The notes: a model not told the origin generated them from the letters alone. DNA of 64,000 nt from Guyanagaster necrorhizus (GCF_019112545.1 NW_025064895.1:798049-862048); one strand, 5' to 3'; numbered from the stretch's first letter, positions 24,176 to 38,500 are shown. Translations and numbers: made by a program.

Positions 24176-24628
24176 AATTCCACTAAGTTGGCCAAAAGAC
24201 TTGACAGAACAGTAAACATAGCCACCAGATAGACTGATAGTTTCTCTGTAGGTACCAATATATCTAAATTATACATGCATTTGAATATACCTGCATTGAC
24301 TACTACACATCCTGTCCAAAAATCACCAAAACCCAAAACTCAAATGCCTATAAGCTAAACAGAGGGAGAGACTCCCAATGAATGGCTCAAGCCATTCAAA
24401 ACCAAATGAACCTGGAGGGCTATCAAAGATGCAGCAACTGAAGAGGTGCCTAAAACAGTATTCAAGAACTGAGTACATAAAATCTGAGCTGAGGAAGTCA
24501 TTGATGGAATAGTGGAAGGAATGAGAAAAGCCAAGAGATACTGAGCCTTAGAGTGGCTCAATGAACTCCAGAGACTCCAGAGATATGTCTGACAAACAAA
24601 AATACCAGAATGAGACTTAACAACCAAG

Positions 24629-27600
24629 GTGCAAATCAAGATGCTCACCAATCACTCAATTCACACTATAACTACCCTGATCAACAGCAACTGCACCAAC
24701 AGCTCAATCAATCATGCTTTTGTCAATAAGCACAATCTCTCTACCAGATCCACTGCCATCCTAATCTCAGTATACAATGCTAATAGAATAAAGAATCAGG
24801 CTGGCTTGATTACTGAGTTTATCAAACTCTGGCTCATTATTAAAAACCACTCTGAGCAGATCAATCTAGCCATCACTGATCTGAGAATGAAAGAGGTATT
24901 TCTCAGCCATGACTGGCTGATCCAATACAACCCTCTTGTTAACTGGAAGATCAGATGCATCACCTTCACACAATGCAAATATGAAAAGATCTCTTTCAAG
25001 CTGCCTGATGAGGACTCTGAAGATCAATGGGATAAAGAGATGGAGAACAGAGAAACCATCTTCACTGTCAACTTCTAACAGACCCTACATATCTGGACCA
25101 TACATCACACCAATAATCTGATAGCTAAAGCCAATGCAAAAAAGGAGAAAAAAACATTCAAAGAAATAGTTTCTGAATAGGCCTGAGACTACTGAGATCT
25201 ATTCAACAAAGAAAGTTTTGATGAATTGCCAGAACTTAAACCATGAGACTATACAATCAAGTTAATCTCCAATGCTCATCTCAATTGTAAAACATACTCA
25301 CTTGACAGTTATAAACAACAGAAACTTGACAAGTTCCTAGAGAAGAACCTTTCCAGTGAATGAATCTGACTGTTGAAGTCTCCTATGGCATCATCATTCT
25401 TCTTTATCAAGAAGAATGATAGCAAACTTCAATCAGTGCAAGATTACTAGAAATTAAATGAGATAACAATCAAGAACTAGTATTCACTTTTGTTAATCTC
25501 TAAACTGATGAACAAACTTAGAGGAGCCAAATACTATATCAAATTAGATGTCTGATGAGGGTATAACAATATACAAATCAGAGAGGGCAATAAATAAAAG
25601 GTTGCATTCCAAACTAACCAGAGACTCTTTAAGCTTATAGTCATATTTTTTGGACTCACAAACTCTCTCACCACCTTCCAATAGATGATAAATGATATCT
25701 TCAAAGACTTTATTGCCACTGAAAAGATAACAGTCTATCTTGATGATATTCTAATAATGTCAAAGGACTAGGAGAAGCATTGATGATTAGTTTGAAAGGT
25801 GTTAAAACTAATGAGGAAGCACAAGTTGTTTCTCAAAGTGAAAAAGTGTGAGTTCAAGGTATTAGAGATAGAATACCTCAGTGTCATCATCAGCAAAGAG
25901 AGTATCTGCATGGATCCCATCAAAGTAGCCAGAGTGACTGAATAGCCAATACTAATAAGAAAGAAGAAACTCCAATTCTTCTTAGAATTTACCAACTTTT
26001 ATTGACAATTCATCTGGGACTATAGTAAAGTAGTCCAACCTATGACCCAATTAATCAGCAATGTCCTTTGGAGTTGAGAGCCTTCACAACAAACTGCTTT
26101 TAATGACCTCAAATATTGACTCACCAAAAATGTTATCCTTGCAATCCCAACTCAGAAAGGGAAATTCTGAATCAAGGCTGACTCAAGTGAGAGAGCTATC
26201 AGAGCCATACTATCTCAAGAACAAGACAGGAAATGGTAATCCATCACCTTTCTTTCAAAGGCCCTGACAGTAACCAAACAAAACTATGAGATCTATGACA
26301 AGAAACTACTAGCAATAATACTTGCCCTGGAGGAGTGGCAGCATTATCTAATAGGCACAGTCTAAACCTTTAAAATCTGGACAGACTATCAAAATCTGCA
26401 GTACTTTCGATAACCACAGAAACTCAATTAGCAACAGGCATGCTAGATGACTGAACTGAGCCAATACAAGTACACTCTCCATCATAAGGCTGGAGCTACA
26501 AACCAGAAGGCTGATCTTCTTAGCTGATAAGCAGACTATGATCAGAAAGAAAACAATAATGAAAGAGTGACACTATTAAAATCTGAACATTTTCAGGCTA
26601 TGATCATGCTGATAGAAGAGGAGATCCACAAGCAGATCAAGAGTGCCACCTAGGACAATAGAAAGTGGGATAAACATGTGGCATCATCACTGAATCACAA
26701 GTGAAGAATGATGAAGGAGAGTGGATTGATCCACTATGATAGATGTATCTATATTTCATGAGATGAGCAACTCCAGAAGGAAATCATTGCAACCTGCTAT
26801 GATTATACAACAGCAGGACACCCAGGCATTGCCAAGACCAAAGAGCTAGTCTTGTGAGAATATTGATGGCTGAAAATAATTCAGAACATCAACAAGTACA
26901 TGAAAGGATGTGAAATATGCCAATGAGAAAAAGCTTTAATGCAACTCTGGGCTGTTCTACTTCATTCAAATGAGGTTTCACAGTCTTTATAGACCCATAT
27001 CTCTGTGGACATAATCATGGGTTTACCAGATTATAATAGCTATAATGCTATTATCATCATAGTTGACTGCTTCTCCAAAGCCATCATCCTAGTTGTATGC
27101 TCTATAGAACTAAATTCAGAAGGATGGGCAAAGATTCTATGTGACAAGATATACACAAAATATGGAATGCCACAGGTAGTCATCCCTGATCAGAGGCCAC
27201 AATTCATCTTCAAGTTCTTGGATAACTTATATAAACTCTTTAACATCTGACAAAACACATCTATAGCCTACCACTCCCAGATGGATGGCCAAATAGAACA
27301 AGTCAACCAGGAAGTTGAAAACTACCTCTGGTTATTTATCAACTACTATCAAGATGACTGAGTAGAATGGCTTGCTCTTGTGGCCTTCCAACACAATAAT
27401 TGTGTTTATTCTGCCACTAGCAAGACTCTCTTCTTTGTTAACTACAGATGACATGCTAATGTCACACATACTGAATGCATTTGCACTATTATGCCTGCCT
27501 TATCTGACTTTACTATCACCATATCCAAAATCCATGATGAGACATAGACCATCCTTGAAAAGACAGCTGCAATTATAAAAAAACAGTATAATAAGCACTG

Positions 27601-28080
27601 CACTCTGGCCTACACATATAATGTCTATGACAAAGTATCATTAGACACCACCAATCTCCATCTTTCTTGACTAAAATAGAAACTCACTGACAAGCAAATC
27701 AGTTCCTTCTCCATCCTCACAAAAGTCAGCACTTCTACATATAAACTCTGGCTCTCTACTGATTAGAAGATCCATGATATTTTCAATGAATCCCTTCTAA
27801 CCCCCTTCATTGCACCAGCATTCTCCAATTAAGAACATCCACCTCTCTCACCTCTTGAATTGATCAACAATGAGGAACACTATAAAATTGATCAAATACT
27901 AAATTATAAGTCTCAAAAATTCTATGCCAAAGAGAGTGAAATGACAATGACCATTGACTACTTTATCAGTTAGAAGGATTACAGGCCAAAATCCAACCAA
28001 TGGGTTAATAAAAAACAGATGAATGCTAATGATGCTATATAAGACTACAAATTATCTCTAAATTAGGCTGTCAGAATGAT
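24629..28080 (+). pseudogene. Gypsy-C pol: protease, RT, RNase H, integrase, chromodomain
   Basis: The protease occupies 24629-25078 and is still open; the usual DSG reads NSN at the expected site (TLINSNCTNSSIN), so the catalytic Asp is lost. RT runs about 25,380-26,010 with YLDDILIMS intact near 25,740. RNase H follows to about 26,560. Integrase covers about 26,780-27,560, including MDIIMGLPDYNSYNAIIIIVD at 27005. The chromodomain-like tail is at about 27,880-28,070 and aligns with the Gypsy-A tail. Trp and Arg codons have turned into stops throughout. Confidence 0.85.
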
Positions 28081-28099
28081 GGTCTTAAGGAGGGGATAA

Positions 28100-28567
28100 T
28101 ATTATGATTTTCTGTCTTTTCTTTATCTTTTCCTTATATTAACCTCTATTTATACTTAGTCAGAGCATCTAAACTAGTGCTTAGAACCATGAGAGAAGCT
28201 TAGTCAGCACAACAAGCCAATCTGTCATTGTCCTCCAATATAGCAACCAGCCCTTAACAATGCACAATCAATCTTTTGTGGACAGTAGCAATGCCCAAGA
28301 ACAATAGGTACAAAGACTTAAAAACATATAATAGACAGTCCTATATTTAATTTCATAATATACAGTATATAAGTAAGCTAGCTCTCACTGATTAAACCTC
28401 AGCTTCAAGCTAAAGTTTATTCATCTCATTTCATTCTCAAGCTATCTTGCAAAGGTCTTGAGGCATTTGGTCAACAAAGCATAATAGTGGACTCTAGCAC
28501 AAAGGTTTGAATATAAAACCATGCTAGTTTATCACATGTTTTAATTATGTGCAATTTGAGTCTAACA
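28100..28567 (+). repeat. Gypsy-C 3' LTR
   Basis: 468 bp, partner of 20487-20953. Here the self-complementary motif reads AGCTTCAAGCTAA (28401-28413), the CpA version of the same CpG that is TpG in the 5' LTR. Confidence 0.9.
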
Positions 28568-28572
28568 CCATG

Positions 28573-30310
28573 CATATACTTTCTTTATTGATGATTACTC
28601 TCAGGTATTCCATCTTCAATACCTCAAACTTGCACTTCTCAGCTTTGAAGAATAACTTGTGCTTTCTCATTAGTTCAAGGACTTATCAAACTAATTGTTG
28701 ATATTTCATTTGGTCCTTCAACATGATCAAGATGTCATCCAAGTATATTGTTATCTTTTCTATAATGATGAGGTCTTTAAAGATGTCATTCATCATCCAC
28801 TGGAAGGTGGCTGGAGAGTTTGTTAATCTAAAAAATATTATCATAGGCTCAAATAGCTCTTAGTTAGTTTAGAAAGCCACCTTCCACTTGTCACTCTCCT
28901 TAATCTGTATGTTGTTGTATTCTCATCAGATATCAAGCTTTATATAATACTTCACTCCTCAAAGTTTGTCCATCAGTTCAGAGATCAATGAAAGTGGGTA
29001 ATGATTCTTAATCATTATCTCATTGAGCTTTTAGTAATCTTGAACTGATTAAAGTTTGCCATTCTTCTTTTTAACAAAGAAAAAAGAGAAAGCTATTGGA
29101 GACTTTGATGGTCAAATTCATCTGCTGGAGAGGTTCTTGTCTAAGAACTTATCAAGTTCTTGCTGCTTGTTGTTTTCAAGAGGGTAAGTCTTACAATCAA
29201 GATTGGCATTGGCATTAGAGATCAATTTGATAGCATGGTTCTAGGGTTTAGGTTCTGGCAACTCATCAAAATGCTCCTTGTCAAATAGATCTCAGTAGTC
29301 CTGAGCTCACTCTAGAACTATTTTCTCAAATGTCTTCTTTTCTTTTCTGGTGTTGGCCTTGGCAGCCAAGTTGTTGGTATAGTGTACTGCTCAAATGTGT
29401 ATGGCTTGTTGGAGATCAACAGCAAGAATAGTCTCACTATTCTTCATCTCTTTGTCCTACTGATCTTTCAGATCTTCATCGGATAATTCAAATGGGATCT
29501 TGTAGCACTTGCATCATGCAAACATGATCTTTCTGGTCTTCCAGTTGATGAGCAGATTATGATGTATTAGCCAATCATGTTCTAAGAACACTTCTTTGGT
29601 TCTCAGATCCATGACTGCTAGATCAATGCATTCAGAGTGATCTCTGATAGTAAGTCAGAGCTCAACAAATTCAGTGATTAAGCCAGCTTGGTTTTTAGTA
29701 CTATCAGCATTGTATACCAGGATAGAGGCCACCATTGCTTGGGTTGGTAAGTTGTACTTGTTAACAAAGGCACAATTGATAGAGTTTCTGATGCAGCCAC
29801 TATCAATTAAGGCAGTCATTGCATGTATCAACCAATTTGTGAGGGTCTTGATCTGAGCTTTCACAGTTAAGTCTCACTCTGTTGTTTTGGCCCCCTGAAT
29901 ATACTTCTATAGTCCACAGAGTTCATCAAGCCATTCCAGCACTTGACATCACTCTGCTTTCTTCATTCCTTCAATCATATCATCAATAACTTCTTCAGCT
30001 CAGGTTTTATGCACCCAATTTCTAAGCATCACTTTTGCTGCTTCCTCTATTGATGCTTTTCTGATAGCTCATCATGTTCATTCAGTGTTGAATGGTTTGA
30101 GCCATTTGGTGGGGGTCTCTCCCTCTGTTCAGCCTGTAGGCATTTGAGTCTTGATTTTTAGCAATTCTGATAGAGTGTGTTTGATAGTAGGGGATCAGAA
30201 TATATTTAAATGCATATATAAGTTAGATATAGGAGTATCTACAAAAGTACTATTACTCTGTCCTGCAGCTACTTGTGACACACTGTTCTGTTTCTTGGCT
30301 GACTCAATAG
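28573..30310 (-). pseudogene. Gypsy-B pol, 5' portion: protease and RT start
   Basis: On minus, the RT part (28,573-29,110) keeps YLDDILIM near 28,735. The protease part (29655-29864) keeps TALIDSGCIRNSIN with the DSG triad. Both align with Gypsy-A. The RT reading frame runs straight into 20,486 once Gypsy-C is removed. Confidence 0.82.
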
Positions 30311-30316
30311 AATCAC

Positions 30317-32520
30317 TTATTGGTTGGCCCTGTCTTTTACCTTCTCTATCTTTGTCTCTGCACTGAGCTCCTCAGCTTCCTTTTGTAGCTCAGTGATTTG
30401 TGCCCAGATATCTTTGTGAGTGTGCTTCTTCTTCAGGCAGTCCCATGATATGTGGTCCTTTTGGCCACAATTGAAACACTTTTCTTCTTTCTTCAACTGA
30501 TCAATATCCATAGGCTTGCCAGCCCCAGTGTAGGTAGTTTCAGTCTCTATCTTCTGAGTCCTATAGGAGAGCATACTGGCTGTCAATGAGGAGCTTATTT
30601 TAGTAGTCCTGATTTGATTACCAGACTTCAAATTCAAAGTTGTTAGCTGGTTTGTCTTCTGGTACTCCTGTAGATTGGATTGCTCCACTTTCTGTCTTTG
30701 CCTCTCCTTATACATCTTGATGATTCACTCTTTCCATTTGTCATATCCCTTCAGAATGAACTTTTTGATATCTGAGATCATCTTGATATAGAATAAGGGA
30801 GCTCCTCACTTGAGTGCTTCTACTATTCTTCTGTCATCTGCTAGATCATCTCTGATCCTGGTGAGCTTGGCAAGCCATTCTAGCTCATCAAAATATTCTG
30901 TAACTGGCTTATCTCCCATTTTGAACTCTTTGATTTTTGCCTTGTGTACTTCTTGCATAGCTGGATCAATGAACTTATTATTAAGCATCTGTTTGAAGAT
31001 GGGCCATAAAGATAGGCAGTGATGTTATTGGATCGTCAAGTAGAAGTTTGAGGAAATAAGTATCCACCATGTCTTTGCCTTATCCTTCAGGTAGAAGGAG
31101 GCAAATGTGATCTTGTTCATGTCAGTTTCTAAGTAGGTGATGTATACTTCAAAATATTATTTGCAGTTGATTATAAATCAGTCAATATCATCAGATGTGC
31201 CCTTAAAAGGGCAGAGCTTTCAAAGTAGATCAGGTTTGCACTGAAGAATGGTGACATTGTCTGGTAGTGCATCTATGAGATTGGGCTACTGATCAAAGAG
31301 TGGGAGCTGCTATTTGATTGGCAGGCCAGAGAATGAATGGAGAGACCTATCATCAGTGACAGGACTTCTCATAGAGGCTGCTTCCTTTCACACTATTACT
31401 CCATTTCAGACTGTAAACCTAAGTTTGATGGCTTTGAGATCATCCTTGACTGACTCCTTTCTGCTTCCTTCAGCCTTGTCTGATAGCAGTTGTCTACTGA
31501 GAAGTCAGCTTCCTTTGCTGGTCCATGGGTTTTGAAAGCTGACAGGCCAAATGACTGGTTTGGGTCAGGATCAGAATAGCCAAGTTGCCAAGAATCAGAC
31601 TGACAGTGTTGAGTAGGAGTATCAGCTCCTGATGGTTCAGATTGATAGAGCTATATAAACAGCTCACTTCAAGATGGTGAACAGAGTCTATGACATCAGC
31701 TGTATATCAAACTTTGACTGGTACTTTGGCAAGTCATTAAGCTGATTTTCAAGATGCCTCCTGTTATAGATAGAAATAGCATGTTTAGTGGCAGAATATT
31801 GTAAAATATCCTGCTATTCCAATAGCTTTGTGTTAATATACCTCTATCTCATGTTTGACACTAATCACTTAGCATCTCACTATAGAAACATTATCCCTTC
31901 TTCATATAAATTCTAGTATTCTCTCTCTCTGGCTCTTTCTATCTCCTTCTCCAATGTTTCTTCATCTGTGTCATTCTTTATATATTTCATGAAATCCTCC
32001 AGCCTATAAGGGTCTTTCTCATCATCTGTTTCACTCTCTTTCTCATCACTCTCCTTGATCTCACTGTCTTTAGTGGAAAAGCTCTCTAGCTGGTTATAGA
32101 TAGACTGAGCAGAGGCTTTAATGGTCACTGGTGAACTGATGGTCAATCCAGATATTAGATCTGGCTTTGTTGCTGGCAGGTCAAGAAGGAGACTAGTCAA
32201 CAGGTTGGCCAGCACTAATCTCATCATCTCTGTGATGGCTGCCACATGCTTAGTGTTCCTCCAGTTCATGATGATAGATATGGAAGTTTTAGTAGTATTG
32301 AAGATTGAGGAAGAGTGCTACAACTCTTCCTCTCAGAAATCACTGGATGCTGTAGTTAAAGACATGAGCATTTTCAGAGACTCAAAGCCCATAGATGTTG
32401 AGTATATATTCAGCATGAGAAAAGATAGTGTCAGTATTGGTGATGCTAAAAGTTCTGGTAGAGAGTGCATATGTGATGCATCTCTAAGCCTCACTGGCAG
32501 TGATGGCCTCAGCTGATCCT
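30317..32520 (-). pseudogene. Gypsy-B Gag
   Basis: Open pieces on minus: 30317-30715, with the intact knuckle spacing C-x2-C-x4-H-x4-C (CFNCGQKDHISWDC) preceded by YTGAGKPMDIDQLKKEEK; 30806-30988, with KMGDKPVTEYFDELEWL; and 31913-32269, the acidic N-terminal part ending in EEIERAREREY-like residues. The order equals that of Gypsy-A. Confidence 0.82.
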
Positions 32521-33059
32521 GTCCAGAGGTTGGTGTCACTCCTGGCAGGAGTACTGGACTCTCTAAAAGGAGAGTCTGAGGTTCTAAGATCATATCAAGT
32601 AGAAGAAGCAGATTCTCAGATGGTGGCTTTCCAGAGTCACTGCTCCTATCACCACTGTCAGTTATAAATTTCTTCTTCATGATAGGCTTAGCCTTCAGCA
32701 GCTTCCTAGCTGGCTGTGCTAATATTATTAATTCTTTCTGGGCCATAATATCAAGGGCTCTCTCTTGTGTAAGGTTGGATGCAAATCCTTCTGCTCTCAT
32801 TGAGCCCAGCTGTAAGAGTCTAGGTCCATGGTTCATGTGACTCTTCATCATTTGACCAGAGACTGGTGACCCCATGACTACTATAGTCAGTGTAGCTTGA
32901 TAAAGCAGGGCTTCCAGCAGATGTAGCATAGAGAGAGTCATAGTCTGAGTTTGATAATACACTTTGAGGTCTTAAAGCCACTCAAGAAGCATCAAGAGAG
33001 TCTCAAGCATGATCTTCAATGCCAGACTCTCTTGGAGTGGTAGAAGGGTTAGAGGATGA

Positions 33060-33520
33060 TGAGTTATTAAAGAAGTTCTTAGAGAGATCCTCATTCTCAT
33101 AGTCAGAGATAGAGGGTAGGATCCATGGGTTTCTGAATCTCATGAGATGAGGGTTGCAGTTTCAGCTGTCTGATTATCAAGGTCAAAGAGGGTATCAGTG
33201 TTTTTTCTCCTTCTGAATGTTCTCCAAATGCAAGCCACTAAGTCTAGCCTTGGATAAGGATCCACTCAGGGGCTGGAAGGAGACTCTGGCAGAGGCTGGG
33301 ATATCATGGAAGAGAAGGTCTGAGGTGATATTTTGTAGAACTTGTTGAACTTGTTGAAATACCTGATAGTGTCTGACTATCCAAGCTGTAACTGATTTTC
33401 ATCTACAATAAAATTGGATGATAGCCAGTAAGTCTAAAAGCATTTCTATAATGGAAGCTAATAGCTTAAAAAAGTCATCAGTTAAGTTAAGAGTAGTAGT
33501 GGGTATGGATGGCATTCAGT
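33060..33520 (-). pseudogene. Gypsy-B leader ORF with membrane segment
   Basis: Starts near 33,516 with MPSIPTTTLNLTDDFFKLL, then a hydrophobic stretch, then SVTAWIVRHYQVFQQVQQ, closely matching Gypsy-A 9086-9469. Several stops follow. Gypsy-D lies only about 15 bp upstream of the start. Confidence 0.65.
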
Positions 33521-33531
33521 TTCCTCCACAC

Positions 33532-34028
33532 TGTTACATGCATGTCACTGGCCTCCATGTCATCTCAACCAACCATAGATTCAATCACCAAAACCCATCA
33601 GACTTCACCTGCTTTCCATTACCTATTAATTTCATTTTCACCATTATCATTTCATATCTGTATTTCACATTGTAATATCTAGACCTCAAACTTGATAGCA
33701 AATATTGACATCAGAACTCAATGGAACTGACTTGGAATTAGCTACTATTAGTATATAAGTCATATAGAATCATTATAACTACTCAGTTCAAATATCAACT
33801 TGGATAACCATCTACACTTCATACTCACTTCAACTCCTTCTTCCTTATCTATCAGATTCTGCTCCAAAGGATACTCCTCTTCACTTTTCCAACAGAACTC
33901 TGTTCCATCCATCCAAATTCTTAGGCCCTGACTTAAGAGTGACATTGCCAATAGCTTCATTGACACTCATATACTCCACTGGTCTCTGCACATGCACTCA
34001 AACCCACTTAATTGGCATGTTTCTAACA
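33532..34028 (+). repeat. Gypsy-D 5' LTR
   Basis: 497 bp. TATATAAG lies near 33,752, and about 30 bp later AGTTCAAATAT (33785-33795), which differs from the complement of the primer site (34031-34041) only at one former CpG. Confidence 0.92.
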
Positions 34029-34134
34029 GTATATTCAAACTCAAACTCTTGAGTCAAAAATTTTTATCATATCCACCACATTTATCTAACCCATAGAAAC
34101 CAATCCCAAACAAACCCAACCTACCCATCCAAAC

Positions 34135-35510
34135 ATGTTTTCTATGAAAGACATTCCAGCCTCTGCCTCAAAGGAACAACCAGTGGAGGATAACCTTCCT
34201 GTAGAGAAACCTACAATCACTCTAGCTTCACTGCCTGTCAACCTAATTATGACAATTCCCCTAACCCTTTTGATGCTACCAGCATCTCAACCAACAGAGC
34301 CTAATAGGTCAGCCTGATGTATAATGCCCAAACTGACTCCCCAATAGACCCCTTATCTCTGAGCAACATGCATGAAAATTCAGACAGCCTAGACTCAGAG
34401 GATAGAGGTGAAGACACCCCTACTCATACTCTCATCTGATGGAAACCAGATGATAATCCACTAAACCCTTTTTCAGGAGGATCAGGTGGATCAGAAGGAC
34501 TAGGCAGACCAGATAGTTCTAATGGTCCAGACAGCTCTGATGGCCTCACAGGAAGCAACAATCTAAATCAGCAGAACATGTTCCTAGAATTCATAAACCT
34601 GTTACAAGGAGTCTCTGCTTCTCTCAATAACCCTAAACCAGCCACTATTTATACCAAAGTCAAGGAACTAGAACTATTTGATGGCTCTGACCCTTGCAAA
34701 CTGAAGGCCTTCATTATCTCTCTTCAGTTAAACTTCAATGACAGACCTATCACATTTGCAACAGATGCTAACAAGGTCAACGATGCTATTTTCTTCCTGG
34801 CTGGCACCATGCTTAACTGGTTTGAACCAGACATTCTTAACCTCAATCTGCAGAATCCACCAGCCTGGCAATTCTCCTACATGGCTTTCTTAGATGAGCT
34901 TCATAGCAACTTTGGCCCTTTTGATGCTATTAGAGATGCTGAAGATGCATTAGAACACCTTCAGATATGTGATAGAGATCAGATTATGAAGTATATGGTT
35001 CAATTCAACCAGTATGCTTTATAAATTGGATACAGAGATAACTCTCTCTACCACACTTTTTACTATGGCCTCTGCACCCATATCAAGGATGACATAGCAC
35101 ACTATGGAAAGCCAAACAACCTTTATGATATGTGCTTCCTTTCCCAAGAACTTGATGCTTGCTATTAGACCCAGAAGACCAAAATTGCCTATGAAAACCA
35201 GAACAATAAGACCTCCAATCAATCCTCTAACCTCAAATCCAAAGGGTCCAACTCTTCTTCTTCAGACTCCAGCTCCACACTGAAATCTACCACCTTTAAG
35301 CTCTATGCTGACAAGCTAGACAAAGATGGCCATCTTACTCAGAAAGAAAAAAACTGTTAGTGCCAGAACAACCTTTACATGTTCTATGAAGCCAAACACA
35401 AGACTGAGGACTGCAACAAGTGAAAGGCAGCAGCCTCCACTAAGGATCATGCAGCTGAAGTCAACACTGCTCCCATAAAGCCAGCTCCTACAGAGTCAGA
35501 AAACTAGAAA
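34135..35510 (+). pseudogene. Gypsy-D Gag
   Basis: Begins MFSMKDIPASASKE at 34135 and passes a Gly/Ser/Asp-rich stretch near 34,480-34,560. The open core 34578-35024 has VKELELFDGSDPCKLKAFI, the standard start of a retrotransposon Gag domain, and FLDELHSNFGPFDA. A degraded knuckle lies at about 35,355-35,430 (C-x4-NLYMFYEAKHKTEDC). Stops are at 34,317 and after 35,024. Confidence 0.82.
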
Positions 35511-35527
35511 GTAATCCTGTTCCCTCC

Positions 35528-38500
35528 ATGCAAGTTCAGGGTTCCATTGACTCTATTCACATACTAGAGGTCATCACCTTCAATGCAACATCCCTTTCCA
35601 ATCACTCCTTCCACATTCTCCTTTCAGCAGAATTAATAACTACTATGGAACCCAATGGTCCCCTAACTTATAGCATTCTGCATTCTCTTGCTCTTATTAA
35701 TTCTGATTCTAGCTACTGCTTTGTTGACACTAAGTATATAGCTGTCAATGAAATCCCCATTAAAACTATCCCTAGTATGCGACTTCAATTATTTGATGGC
35801 TCTATCAGGAGCTGTATATCTCAAATCACAACCATCTCTATCTATTTCTCATCTGAAGACACTTTTCCCATCAAATTTTATGTCACTTCTCTGGATTCAT
35901 CTTACAATCTTGTCTTAGGATACAACTGGCTCCCCTGCTACAATCCACTGATTGACTGAGCTGAGAACAGTATTACTTTCTGCTCAAGCTATCAGGATCT
36001 CACTCCAACTAATTTCATGGCCTCCACCACATCCCAGAGACTTTCATGCTCACAGGACAACAGTCCACCCCTCTCTGAGCCTTTTAGCTTAATTCTGGAC
36101 TTCTATGCTCACCAGACTCTATCAGCCCAACTTTCAGGACTTCACTCTATTCTAAATCCACTTCAGATAGCCAGCAGACTCTGTTCTCATATGAACCCAT
36201 CTATTTCTATTCTTTCTCAGAGTCTTTTACTATGAAAGCACATCCAAAGATCTCCATCATATCTGCTGCTGCATTTGTCTGAGCCAGTGCAGAAGAAGGT
36301 GCTCAGCAGTTCACACTGCAGCCTTTCTTGCCTAATATTGGAGCTAAGGCTGCATCCATGGAACTGGCAGATCTTTCATCAGTGCCAGTAGAGTACCACA
36401 ATTTTGCAGACATCTTCAGTGATACCATCTCTGAAAAGCTACCTGAACACAGGCCATATGATCTTAAAATCAACCTTGAGGAAGGAACACTTCTACCATT
36501 TAGACCTATTTATTCTCTCTCAGAATCTGAACTCAAGGCTCTACAAGAGTTTATTGATGATAATCTGCACAATGGGTTCATTACTCCATCTCACTCTCCA
36601 CATAGGGCTCTGATCCTATTTGTCAAGAAGAAGACCAGTGAGCTCTGACTCTGTGTTGACTATCACAGCCTAAACAAAATCTCTAAGAAGGATCACTTCC
36701 CTCTTTCCCTCATTTCTGACCTCCTCAACTCTGTCCACTCTGTGCACATCTACACTAAGCTCAATCTGTGATATACCTACCATCTTGTTTGCATAGTCAA
36801 AGGAGATGAATGGAAAACAGCCTTCCAGACCTGTTATAGTTCCTTCAAATGGCATGCCATGCCTTTTAGCCTCACAAATGCTCTGGCAGCATTCCAATGA
36901 TTTGTGAATGATATATTCTCAGACATGCTCAGTATATCAGTAGTAGTCTATCTTGATGACATTCTCATATATTCTGACAACCCAGAAGATCACCAGAAAC
37001 ATGTTCATGAGATTCTATACAGGCTTAGAGCTAATGGACTCTACTGCAAAGATTTCAAATGCAAATTTAACTGGGATTCCATAGAATACCTAGGCTACAT
37101 TCTATCACCTGAAGGAATTTGCATGTCTGAAGAAAAAGTCAAGGCCATTATTGACTAGCCAGTATCATAAAAGGTCAAAGACATCCAATTTTTTCTTGGC
37201 TTTGCCAACTTCTACCATCACTTCATACACAAATATAGCAATATCATTCTTCCCCTTATACAACTCATTCACAAGAAAACTTCATAGAAATTTGATGACA
37301 AATACTTGGCCATCTTCAATGAGTTGAAACAGGCCTTTACATATGCTCTCATCCTTACTCACTGGGTCTCTGATTGAAAGACAGTGATAGAAACCAACAC
37401 CTCTGATTATGCAATTGCAGCTATTCCCTCCATCTATCTTGAAGATGGTGAAATTCACTCTATCACTTTCTGCTCTTGGAGTCTCCACAATGCCAAGCTC
37501 AACTATGACACCTATGATAAAGAGCTTCTAGCCATTTTTGAAGCCTTTAAACATTGGTGGCACTATCTTGAAGACTCTGCAGACTCTATTGATGTTATAA
37601 CAAACCATAAGAACCTTGAATACTTCACCACCACCAAGATTCTGACCCACTGACAGGTCTGCTAGTTTAAATACCTATCCCAGTTCAACCTAGTAATTTG
37701 GTTCTGCCCTGGAAAACTTAGTGGAAAACCAGATATGCTCACTAGATGATGAGACATCTATCCTAAAGAGGGAGATAGCCAATATGCCCAAGTCAACCTC
37801 CACAATTTCTGACCTGTATTCATCCAAGAACAACTTTTCACATCTCTCTATGCAATCTATCTTGAGGGCCCTATCCTATGGGCTAGTGCTATTATGAATA
37901 TCAACAAACTTCACACCAATATCAAATAAGCATAATTCTCTGACTCTACATGCTCCAATGGCCTCTGCCAGGTTAAGACCACTTCTGAATCCTCTCTCTC
38001 TCAGTAGTCTATTGATGAATCCAACATTCTCTGCTTTGAAGGCTGCATCTATGTCTCAAACTCTGATGATCTCTATCTCTGTATACTTCAGAATAATCAC
38101 AACCACATCTTGGCAGGACACTTCAGTCAAAACTGAACATTAGAGCTAGTCCAATAGGCCTACATCTGACCAAAGATATATGAATATGTTCAACACTATG
38201 TTAAGTCTTGCACAGTTTGTGAGCACAACAAGACACCTAGACACTGTCTCTATAGGCTACTCAAACCTCTATCAGTTTTGGAACAGCCATGGAATTCCAT
38301 TTTCATGGATTTCATTGAACAACTACCAGACTCCAATAGATTTACTGCCATTCTAGTAGTCATTGACTAAGCTAGCAAGCAAGCCATCTTCATCTCCACT
38401 CATGACACCATTAACTCTGCAGAGCTTGCTCAGCTTTTCCTTATCCATGTGTTCTCCAAACATGAGATACCCAGTCATATCACATCAGATTGCAGCTCTG

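Larger units (their letters stand above)
20487..28567 (+). mobile_element. Gypsy-C: chromovirus nested in Gypsy-B, opposite strand
   Basis: LTRs are 20487-20953 (467 bp) and 28100-28567 (468 bp). The target duplication CCATG is at 20482-20486 and 28568-28572, and the Gypsy-B RT frame resumes directly after it. Internal order on plus: leader ORF, Gag with knuckle, protease, RT, RNase H, integrase, chromodomain. It belongs to the same family as Gypsy-A and Gypsy-B, judged by LTR ends, primer site and proteins. The polypurine tract AAGGAGGGGA lies just before the 3' LTR. Confidence 0.92.

Noticed and set aside
12900..28080. Many in-frame TGA and TAG codons in otherwise readable retrotransposon ORFs, suggesting a reassigned genetic code
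   Set aside because: The genes at 51-64 kb use TGA, TAA and TAG as normal stops. The internal stops fall where Arg (CGA), Gln or Trp is expected, which is what C-to-T/G-to-A mutation produces.
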